Source: Tetradesmus obliquus (Eukaryota > Chlorophyta > Chlorophyceae > Sphaeropleales > Scenedesmaceae). Taken from it: a stretch of DNA of 64,000 nucleotides. Positions 19,301 through 29,957 of the stretch are shown piece after piece (positions within the stretch are counted from its first letter, which is position 1; every line of letters starts with the position of its first letter). Under the pieces are notes generated by a model. That model saw only the letters and a list, made by a program, of their open reading frames with translations. It ran no database searches and was not told the DNA's origin. The stretch is taken from NCBI GenBank assembly GCA_030272155.1, contig CP126200.1, positions 5,468,001-5,532,000 of the forward strand. The letters run 5' to 3'. Both the position numbers and the translations under genes were made by a program.

Positions 19301-22300
19301 GTGATGCAACCAGATGCCCTGCAACCTCTGAAATATTCCAACACCAGCAGACCCTGCAAGGTGTAGGGGACCAAATGCACCCCAAACCCAAGCACCCATG
19401 ACAAGAGATGACGCGACGGTGCAAAAGCCAAAAGACAGCCAAACACAAGCCCTAGCAATCCCTGAGACTCCCGGACACTTGAAACCGTCAATGCAAAAGC
19501 AAAAGCCAAACAGACTAGCATAGCGTGCTCTGCTACATGCCGTAGCGCTACCAACATTGGGCCCAACACAGCGTGCAGCTGCTGGAGCCTCTGCTGTGGG
19601 CCGTGGGCCCTTACAAGCTTCCCGCCATGCACGCATCGCATGTGGCTCCACTTCAACGATGCAGCGCCAAGTCACCCAAAGCAGATGCGCCGACACACGC
19701 ACCACCCAGAGAGCCGCAGCCAGCTCCCATGCATGCGTAACTTGCAGCCATTGCTACGCCATACGCCCGGTCCCTAAACACATGCCAGCACTGCACAAAG
19801 CCCTGAAACCCCAGAAAGCCCTGACCAGATCCATGCCAGCTCCCTGCACCGAGACATCTACTGCTTCTCCTGACAGGCACACAGCTTGCAATTACACCAC
19901 TCACGCAATCAACAAGCACAAAGGTGTGAGGCAAGTAAAGCAGCAGCAGGCGACTGCCTCAAGCAGCAACTCCAAGGCAAGCACTGCCGACCAGATGGTG
20001 TGTTTGAGGCGTGTATCAACAGTGTGCTATATGTCAACTGCCTGCTATCAACCACCCCTGAGCCAGAAGCACGTACAATCACATCATTGTGCAACGGCTG
20101 CTGTATCTACTGCTCTGCCTCCTAATGAGCTGTTTGTGCCCCTGAGACCCCAACCATACCACGCACAACCCTGTTGGCAATGAGCAGCACATGACACACG
20201 TACAAAAGCACCCAGTGACAGCCACACGCACATCGCTAGCCCAGTTTGCTACGGACAGCGCCAGACTGGCGCGTCCTGCTGCCAACCCCAGCCTCCAAAC
20301 ACCCCTCATCACACTATGCCCCTTGCACTGCTGGTAGCAGACACGCGATCCCCAACTCATGAACCTGTTATGTGGAAACTGGCCAGGAGCGCTCTGTCTG
20401 AGCTGGAGCCCCCGGCCATGCCACGGAAAGCCGCTCTGACGTCTGTTGCACCAACGCTGACAACGACTAGTATGCAGGCTCTCTCGGTGGTTAGTACAGC
20501 AATCAACAAACAGGAAGCTGTGCGACAAAGCGCGCGGCTATACAGCACACGCAACAGCGGTGATGATCAGGTCCAGGCAGCGAGCAGCAGCTGAACCTGT
20601 TCTGTGGGAAGGCATGATTCAAGCTAAGGCACAACAAGTGCACCGCTACCCTGCAGGCATTCACCAGTCGAAACACAGACACGAAACCAACAAGGCATCA
20701 ACTCCATCAGAACAGCAGAGCGCTGTGGCTGCACCAAGCAACTTTTCGCCAAGAGCCCTGCGCATCTGACGGTGCCGGCTGCAGCTGCTGCTGCATCGCT
20801 GATGCAAGCAGTGTGCCACCAAGCCAACAGCCAGCCGCCGTTCACTCATTCCAGCATCATTAGCATCATCACCATACACAGCAGCATCTTCGTGAGCAGC
20901 GCTGCGCAAGGAGCGACCAACGCCACGCCAGGTAGACCCCTGCACAAACGCACTGCAAATGTGCACAACCCAAGTGCACAGCCCCCAGCAGCCAGCAGGC
21001 CACTTGTTGAGTGGCTGTTACTGCAGCTGCTGGCTGCATACCTGTTTCCAGGCCTCCCTGGTGCCCCCTCAGCTCCCTCACTGCTCACACCCACAACCAC
21101 ACCCAATAACTCCCGGGCCAACGCATACGCAGCCCCAAGCCCAAACACCAAAGCATACTGCTACACTCATCCACAGCAGCCGCTGTGCAAATGGGCACGC
21201 GGCGCAAGTAGCAAGTGCACAGTCGACGCGGCTCCCCACGGCACACCCAACGGCTGTTAATCAGGCCTAATACCCTCAACCTCTGACGCCCCTACCTGAC
21301 CACCCTATACATTCGTCGGACAACACACACACCACACACGCAAGTTGGTACCTCTACTGTGCTCCCGACGCAGTGCAGCCCACAGAAGCCGAGTGGTTGT
21401 GTTCTTTGTCGGCACAGCCCAGCCTCCCACCAGCCGTTACGCGTTATAGTACTCATCTCATGAGCGAGGCTGGCAAGCACTACAAGAGCGCTGCAGCACC
21501 TCATTCAAACAAAGTGCAAATACCCACCACACCATCGCACCACGCACACAACACGCAAGACCAGGCATCCACACCCGCAGCTGCGGCAGCAGCGGCGCTG
21601 TGCGCTGCAAATGTAGCCACACTGCACAGCTCGCCACAGCAGGTTGAGGCCTGGGATGCAGTCCGTGCAGTGCCGAGGGCGACAGCCTCCATCGCTGGCC
21701 AGCAGCAGCAGTCACACACAAGGCACCCATGGCATGCGGTTCACGCACGGTGCAAGCAGTCTTGAAAGCACGCATTCATCACTCTACACCAATGCACCAA
21801 TGCATCATGCACACGGGCCAGCACTAGAAGAAACAATGATTCCTGTGGAGCCGCGTCTTGGCGGCGGTTGCAGATCATACAGTGTGTGATGCATTGGACG
21901 CCTCACACAGCGGACTGCATTACTACTGCAGGCATCCTCAGAAGGCACAGCTGCATGCCAGCTGCTGAATCACGCTGCACCGCCAGGCTGCAGCACACAC
22001 GCCACACAGTGCTGCAGTGCAACACAGGGGACAGCAGCTGGATTGCATCGCCGAGACGGCCACTGTTGCAGGCGTGCGGGAACACAAACAGATACCCCTC
22101 GCAGGTGCTGTGGCATGAATGCCTGTTGTGTGCATCCGCCATAGGCAGTGTACACGACCCGCAAACGCACGATGAGCATGATGAGCTGCAAGCCAAGCAT
22201 GAGGGTGCAACCTAACACACAAAGATTCATGCAAGACACATGAGCAGATAAATAGGCAGCTGGGTGTGCTGCGTGCTGCTTGCCCCAGCTTGCGCCGGCA

Positions 22301-22698
22301 CAAACAGCAGGAGTGCGCCACCGCAGCCGTTTACCTTTTTCTGCTGCCGTAGGCTTACGGCAGCTGCTGCAAACTCCCTACACTACAGCAGTGCCCCTGA
22401 GTCACGCCTGGCCCTGATCAGCCCCACACAAATAGCGGTGCCAACTGAGCCGCCCCGCCCCGCCCCGCCTCCTGCCTGCCCAACACAATGAACGTCCCAA
22501 TGCAGGAGCAATGCAAAGCACGGAGTGCAATCAGAGAAGCTACCCATCGCCATTGTACCAATCAGCATACCAGCACACACGTGACTCAAGCAGACACCTC
22601 ACCACGGCAACCAGCCAGGTAAGCGGCAATGCGTAATAACCAACTTGCCGCCAGCCGCACTGCCGCTCTGCAGCGCAGGCCCTGCAGCAGCGGCCAAC
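16320..22698. other. 6.4-kb region without recognised genes
   Basis: The region lies between the convergent ends of archease and alpha-amylase. No conserved domain was recognised in either strand's open frames. From about 17450 onward the plus strand is rich in A and C. In this window that composition marks the non-coding strand of minus-strand introns and UTRs, so a minus-strand transcript is possible. A TATAAAG string lies at 17243-17249 within a more AT-rich stretch (16650-17350). Five GCAA repeats lie at 18831-18850. Confidence 0.4.
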
Positions 22699-25600
22699 CT
22701 AGTAATAGTTCGCCAGGCCACCGCCCAGGCTGCCGCTGCTGCCGCCGCTGCTGCCCAAGCTCGCCGCGCTGCCGCCCATGCAGCCAAAGCACGGGCTGCT
22801 GCTGCTGCCGCCCCACACGTGGCTGCTGCTGCTGCTGCTGCCGGCCATGGCACACGCTGCACCACACCCCTCCTTGAGCTCCCAGACACAGAAGTCCTGG
22901 CCGCAGGTTGCAATGCGCCAGTGTGCATCATCCGGCAGCAGCGTGCCCAGCTCCCAGCGCGGGCCCAGCTTCAGAGTGAGCTTGCCGCCGATGGTGGCCA
23001 TGTACAGGTCAGCCTCTGCTGCCAGGATGGTGAGGCTGCTGGTGCTGGTGATGCCGTGCTTGCGGCGCAGCTGCAGAGGCACGCGATGGAAGTTGCGGGC
23101 GGCAGTGGCGGCGGCAGGGGACCAGTCAGGGGCCAGCAGAGTGATGCGAGGCAGAGCGGGCGTACGGCAAGTGAGGAGCAGATCAATGCAACACAGATAT
23201 CACCAGTACTGCGCTGCAGGAGGGAGTGCCGGCCCTCAATCAAAGCAGAACCCTGACATCCCCCCTTCCGATGCACAACCATTTCAGCACAGAGCTTGTG
23301 CGCTGGCTGCCTTTCTCTGTCCTGTCCTCACCTGCATCAGCGCGTCGATGGTGGCGCGCAGCTCCTGCCCCGCCTCATCACTGGGGAAGTAGTGCTCCCA
23401 GAACACGCAGGGCAGTCCGGGGTGTGTCAGGATGTAGGCGTAGCCCACAGCCAGCCGCTCCTCAGGGAAGGGCCAGTGGCGCTGGCTGCTGCCGGTGTCG
23501 TGGTTCTCCACAAACGTGATGGACGCGGCAGGCCACCTGCAAGCAGCCGCGCACGCAGGAGGCGTCAGCATCAGCATCACACTCGACAATGGGGCACGCT
23601 CAATCCCACAGCAAAGCTTGCGCAGCAATACTGGGTGCTGCCAGGTCACAAGAGAGTCATCTCGTCACGTGACAAAACAACAGACAGCGCTCACCAGCCG
23701 ATGAGCCCAGGCGCGTGGCCCGCGCCGTCCCTCAGCCGCCAGTACTCGCAGCGCGCCACGGCCTCCTGCAGCACACCCTTGGTCACAAAGTCAAACGCGG
23801 CCGCGCGCTGCCCCGCGCCCTGCACCCACTCCACCAGCTGGCTGCGCGCGCCGTCCTGGCAGGGCCCCAGGCTGTTGCCTGGGCCGGAGTAGTCCAGCTG
23901 CGGCCACACCTCGCCCACGTTGAGCGCGTGCTCGCCTGTGGTACGGTCCACGTAGCCCTGCACATACCTGCGAGGAGGCGGGGGTGCGGCGCAGCGCAGC
24001 AGGCACATGTGGATTAGTGTTAATTGGCGCAAGTGAGAAACCGTGCGGCTGTGTCTATGTCTTGTAAATGTGCACACGGCAGCGGATACAGCAAGGATGG
24101 CAAAGCACAGTGCATGGTGGTCTGCAGCCGTGGTGTTGCAGCCGCAGCTCACCTGCTGCTGTAACCGATGGCGTGGTCGAAGCGCCAGCCCTCAAAGCCC
24201 AGGTGCGTGTGCAGCCACGACAGCCACGCCGTCAGGCCCTCGCGTACCTGCAACAGCACAAAAAACAACGATCAAGAAATTAGCGCATACTCCCTTGCTG
24301 CACTGCACTGCACTGCAATGCGATGCAAGCCATCACCTAACAACAGCGCTGAGCCGACATGCACAGCAACACCCAGGCTGATAGACAAAACCTAAGCCCT
24401 GGCCCTGGTCCCCGCCCACCTGTGTGTTGCTGTGGTCCAGGTTGGGCGCGCCCGTCCACGCCACGGCGTGCTCGGATGGTTGCGCGTCGCCGCCAAACTT
24501 GCCGTCCGCGTCCTTCAGGATAGCCCAGGAGCCCCACGCAAGGCTGGGGCCCTGCAGCAGCAGCAGCAGCAGCAGCAGCAGTGCACGAAGGTGAGCAGCC
24601 ATCAAGCCACCACTTGCAGGAAGCAGTATCGCTGAGCAGATGCTGCCTGAAGCACGCAACAGGGTGTCACAGTCGCACGCCGGCACAACAGCCATGACGG
24701 GAGTAGCAAGCGGCTCTATCGGAGCATGGTGGGTTGGATCAGCGGGCTGCAATGGCTTGCATGCTGCAGTGTGCTGGCTGCGCGGCCTCACCTCGTGCGG
24801 TACCTTGTCCCTGTACCTGTTCCAGCGGCCACTGTCGTCCTGCTCGTCAGCACACCTGCAGGCCAGCAGCAGCAGCGACAGCAGTGAGCAACAGCCAGCA
24901 GCAGCAGCAGCAACAGCAGAGCAACAGCTAGCAACAGCAGCAGCAACAGCAGCAGCAGCGGCGGCTGCGGCATATGCTTCCCTCGGCATGCTCTCTTGCG
25001 CGCGCTGCATGCGGCAACCAGCGTGTACTGCTCCCCACAAACATGTCACAGCAGCAGCCCCGCCCACCTGTGGTTGATGACCACGTCAGCGATGGGTGCC
25101 ACGCCCGCGGCCTTGAGCGAGCCCAGCAGCGCCGCTAGCTGCGCCTGGCTGCCGTACGCGCTGTCCAGGTCGTACAGCTGCTGCGGCATGTAGCCCTCGG
25201 GGGACACACTTGCGCTGGGAGGAGGCAGCCACACATGGCTGAAGCCAGCAGCCTGATGTTTGCAGCAGCGGCAACGGCAGCAGCAGGACAGAATGCAGCT
25301 ACTTCAGCTCAAAGCGAGTGTTTCAAGCTCTGACTGTCCGAGTATTGCGCTTGCTGCAAACTGCGTGTTGCTTGTGAGATGGGGGTCTGGCTAGGGGTAC
25401 TGATGACACAGCAGCTGCTGCGTGGTGCAGTTGTGCCGCTCCTGCTGTGATGCTGCAAAAACGCATGGCGTGGCGCACGCTGTATGAGACTGGTGTATGC
25501 AGGAGAACACACAATTGGGTGTGCCTAGTTGAGCCTGCTGCTCCGAGGGTTTCCTGCTCCGCCGCTTGCTCTGCTGCTGGCGCTGCTGCTGCTGCTCAGC

Positions 25601-26157
25601 CGTGATACTCCTGGCTGTCCTGCAAGAGGCTTTGTTTAGCAAGGCCTCATGATCCTGCTGGCAATGCCTATCCCCGTAGCAATACCCGTGCAACATTACG
25701 CAAGCACATCTGCAGCACAGTCAGCACCAAAGACCACCAACCAAAGGCATCAGAACTTGGCAGCCTCGCCACCCCCTCGTCCACCCACCTGTATCTGCGG
25801 CACCTTGCTGTGCACGTGCTCATAGTATGTGCTGCGGTGCTGCCTGCAGCTGTCCCAGCCAAAGCCCTGCAGCAGCACTGCTTGCCCAAGGTCGCACTGC
25901 TGCTGCGGTTGACTACATGCAGTGGCTGTGATCTGTATCAGGTGCCGTTGTTGCTGCTGCTCTTGCTGGCAGATGGTGCTGCTACTGCAGCACTCCTGCA
26001 GCTCCTGCTCCTGCTCGCCGCATCCAACTACTGTGCAGCTGATCTGACTGCTGCACGGCCCCTCGCAGCACGGCGAGATGAGCTGCTGCTGTTTGGCGCA
26101 CTGCGCTGCGAGGCCCAAGGTGGCCCACACAGACGTTTCTGCTGATGCCACTGTCAT
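22699..26157 (-). CDS. Plant-type alpha-amylase (GH13)
   Basis: Eight exons: 26157-25789, 25252-25068, 24855-24792, 24551-24420, 24247-24153, 23967-23695, 23536-23332 and 23070-22699, all phases agreeing, 564 residues. It hydrolyses internal alpha-1,4 bonds of starch. Catalytic-barrel landmarks appear in order: [35 protein letters not shown] (region I), [12 protein letters not shown] with the nucleophile Asp (region II), GEVWPQLDY with the acid/base Glu (region III), and [20 protein letters not shown] with the third catalytic Asp (region IV). The C-terminal beta domain ([20 protein letters not shown]) ends in VWEL, where plant enzymes stop, and is followed by a Gly/Ser-rich tail of about 50 residues. 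The first about 95 residues are Gln/Cys/Ser-rich and not homologous. They could include a plastid transit peptide, but this is not clear by eye. Confidence 0.92.
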
Positions 26158-26874
26158 TCCTGCAGTATCCAACAAAGATACAAAAACAGTGTTTCAGCAG
26201 GTAGCAGGATGGAAGGGAGAGGGGCAGTGGCGTTGCCCTTCACGTATCGAGTCGACTGGGCCTTCCCAATGGGGCCATGCCAGAGGCCAACACCGGCTCA
26301 CGACATACAACCAAGTGTAAAAATGCTTGAATCAGCAGCTTACCATGCAGTTGAAGCTTCGTAAACTCTGAAGTCGTCGTTCCGATCTGCGGTATGTTTC
26401 TCTGCTGTAAAATTATTCGGCTAAAGCGCACGTCGCGCTGCTTGCGTCATCCAAACTGTGCCTCTGGGCAGAAGCTGAGCGAGAGGTAATGATGTCGGAG
26501 AGGCAGCTGGTTCGTCACAGAGATATGTTAGGTTCGCCAGTGCGCGTGAATTTCACCCTTCTATACTCAGCTGTTAGTACAAATTAGCTTTCTCGTGACT
26601 AGCCATGAATGCACAACCTGGGCAGTCAGCTTCCTTTGGTCGGGTCGTGGTAACCTGGTGAGGGGTGAGAAGCCCAGGGGTTGATACCGTAGAGATACTG
26701 GACCAATACTAAAGCCAAATTGTGCAAGGAAGCTGCCCGATCTTCAGCTCCGACCAGGCCGCAAGCCCAGACCCCTTTGGCGCCAGTACAGATATTCCTC
26801 TCATTTTCCGCGCACGCTTCAGCCCTGTTACAATCAACGATACACACACGCCCGTCCTCGCATAATCTTCATCG
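26158..26874. other. Amylase 5' flank / EF-Tu 3' flank
   Basis: A 717-bp interval between the amylase start and the EF-Tu stop, both genes on the minus strand. The part from about 26330 to 26870 is more AT-rich than the coding DNA and is a likely amylase promoter. No further exon is recognised. Confidence 0.45.
26828..26832 (-). terminator. Candidate polyadenylation signal for the EF-Tu gene
   Basis: The minus strand reads TGTAA 43-47 bases past the EF-Tu stop codon. TGTAA is the usual polyadenylation signal in chlorophycean algae. The string is short, so this is only a positional candidate. Confidence 0.4.
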
Positions 26875-29134
26875 TCAGCTGACAACCTTGGACACCACAC
26901 CGGCCCCAACTGTCCTGCCTCCCTCACGGATGGCGAAGCGCAGCCCCGGCTCCATGGCCACGGGCGTCAGTAGCTTGAACTTGCCGGCGAAGCTGTCGCC
27001 AGGCATCACCATGGGCGTCTCCTCTGGCAGCGTGACCACGCCTGCAGCAGCAGCAGCACAGGCAGCACACACATTATGGCATGTCAGAAGTGGTGGTGGC
27101 ATGCAAGCAGATGCCGGGCAGCAGCAGGTGATGCTGAACCTGGTGTTGAGCTGGTGGCGATGGCACTGATTTCTGTAGATCTCTCTGTGCCAGGAGTGTC
27201 GGGGGTGCCCTGGCAGTCGCACTCTTCAAATTGTCAGGCGCCAGCAACGTCTTGCAGAGAAGCGCCCCGGACAGCATCAACAGCATGCGCGGATACACTG
27301 CCTGACAGCCCCTCGTAATCCCCATGGTGCCTGCCGCACGCTGCTGCACTCGCCGCCATGCACAGGCCCCCACTGGCCGCCGCGCTGAGCCGCGCACCTG
27401 TGATGTCTGCGGTGCGCAGGTAGAACTGCGGCCTGTAGTTGTTGGTGAAGGGCGTGTGGCGGCCGCCCTCCTCCTTGGTCAGCGCGTACACCTCGCCCTC
27501 AAACTCGCTGTACACCTTGGTGCTGCCGGGCTTGCACACCACCTGGTGGCACAGCAGCAGCAGCAGCAGCAGCAGTGAGGACAAGCAGTGGGGACAGCAG
27601 CAGCATGCAGCGCGTGTCGCAGGTCGCAGCAGCATGTCAGGCCTGACCTAGGGCCGGGTGGACTTGATGCCCGCATGCTGACAGCAAGCCATGGTGCTAC
27701 CGGCATGATCCATACACACGCGAAAGTCCCAACGCAATACAGCACACATACAAAGCTGCTGCGCTGTGCAGAAGCGCAGCCCCCCTTCAGCCGCACACTG
27801 CCAGCCCACCACCGCCCGCCCGCCAGCCCCCCACCGCACCTGGCCGCGCGCCACGTCCTCGCGCTTGATGCCGCGCAGCAGCAGGCCCACGTTGTCTCCC
27901 GCCTGGCCCTGGTTGAGCAGCTTCTTGAACATCTCCACGCCAGTCACGGTGGACTTGGTGGCGGTGTCCTTCATGCCGATGATCTCCACCTCATCGCCCA
28001 CCTTGACGATGCCTGCGGTGTACATGCGGCAGCACAGCAGAAGTGTGTGTGTTATAACAGGTTGATTGCATTTGGTGTGTGCAGCAGCATGCCGATGATC
28101 TCCACTTCGTCGCCCACCTTGACGATGCCTGACAAAGCAGGTGCTGCTGCAGACAGGAGTGCGATGTGTGAATGAAGGAGGAATCGTATGTGGTGTGCAG
28201 CGGCATGCTGATCATCTCCACCTCATGCTACCGCCTGTCTGCTGCTGCAGGCCCCACCCTTCCCCACTGCAATCCCTGCAGCGGAATGCAATGCGCCACA
28301 TCTGCTCGTCCAAAATACACCTGCAGCACCGCACCCTGCTGCACGCCCAGACCAACCCCACTCCGCTATTCCAACCGAAATACATACGTCAAAAACACAT
28401 GCCCCGGGCACCCTGCTCCAAGCGCCATGCTGCTGTCTGTCTGCTGCTGCACAAGCCCTGCACATGCACTCAGCACCGCAATGCGCTAGCCATCTGCTCC
28501 CAGCTGCTGCAGCCATGCCCCGCGCACCCTGCTCCACGCGCCCGGTCACAACCGTGCCGCGGCCGCTGATGGAGAACACGTCCTCCACCGGCATGGCGAA
28601 GGGCTTGTCCAGCGCACGCTCCGGCAGCGCGATGGACTCGTCAACAGCAGCCATGAGCTTCAGGATCTGCGAGTGCCAGTAGAGAACAATCAGTGATCAG
28701 CGTCAGACTCTGCACTTGCAAGGCAGAGGATGGACTCGTCAACAGCAGCCATGACCTTCAGGATCTGCGCGCGCCGGTGGAGAACAAACAGCGATCAGCG
28801 TCAGACTCTGCACTTGCAAGGCAGAGGACGGACTCGTCAACAGCAGCCATGAGCTTCAGGATCTGCGCGCGGCGAGGGCGGACAACAAGCAGCAATCAGC
28901 GTCAGACTCTGCACTTGCAACCCGAATCTGCGCGCACGCCGGCGAAGCGCAAGCAGTGCATAAGCAGCCAGCAGCGTGCAACCGTGCATTTGAAGGCGAG
29001 CAGGGCGTTGTGCTGTGGGTTGATGTTCCTTAGCTGCCCGCGTCCCATTTCACTTCCGTCAACTGCGCTGAACTGCAGCATGTTTGTTCACCCCTCGTCT
29101 GATCCGTTCAAGAACAATGCAGTGCCGGTAGGCT

Positions 29135-29190
<56 letters not shown>

Positions 29191-29918
29191 CGCCTCACCG
29201 CGTTCTTGCCGATCTCTGGGCACTCCCCGTTGAGTGCGCACAGCGCGCTGCCGCGCACCACGGGGATGGCGTCGCCGTCAAACCTGACAGCGGTGGCAGA
29301 GGAGGATGCAGGCAGAAGGCAGGATGTGGCATGGATGTGAGCCGATCAGTCCTGCCCCTACCATGCAAGCAGAGCGCTGCCAGCATGCCGTGCACTGGCA
29401 GCAGGGGAATTAGGCAGGCTGTCCTTGAGCTGCCTCCAGTGGCTTGTAGAATTGCACAACACGCCCAATCGCACAGTGCAAATTGCACATCGCTATGCCT
29501 GGCAGTGTCCAGCTTGCATATCAGAATGACTATGCTGCCTACAACGCGGCTGACAGTCGCACGCAGTGCTGGCACCCGGGCCTGACCCTGCCTGCACAAT
29601 GGCTGGCTCACGTGAATGGCTGGCTCACGTGAATGGCTGGCTCACGTGAATGGCTGGCTCACGTGAATGGCTGGCTCACGTGAATGGCTGGCTCACGTGA
29701 AGGCAGTTGAGCAGTTGCGCACCTCCGTCCGCAACATGCCTATGCCGTCAGCACATCTCACTCCCAGAATCAAGCAAGCCCGCCACTCACTTGTAGAAGT
29801 TGAGCAGGTCCCTCACTTCCATCTCCACCAGGTCCACCAGCTCCTCGTCCTCCACGGCATCAACCTTGTTCAGAAACACCACCAGGCTGGGGACACCCAC
29901 CTGCAGCCGACAACACAG

Positions 29919-29957
<39 letters not shown>

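Noticed and set aside
19130..19705. A 191-codon minus-strand frame in the gene desert
   Set aside because: No domain, no splice-compatible neighbours, and a Gly/Cys/Trp-rich composition expected from G+T-rich non-coding DNA.
16320..22698. A transposon or virus remnant in the gene-poor region
   Set aside because: No terminal repeats, reverse transcriptase, integrase, transposase or capsid motifs were seen in either strand's open frames.
28631..28920. Regularly spaced repeats resembling a CRISPR array
   Set aside because: The repeats are partial copies of an EF-Tu exon edge in direct tandem, with no unique spacers, in an intron of a eukaryotic gene.
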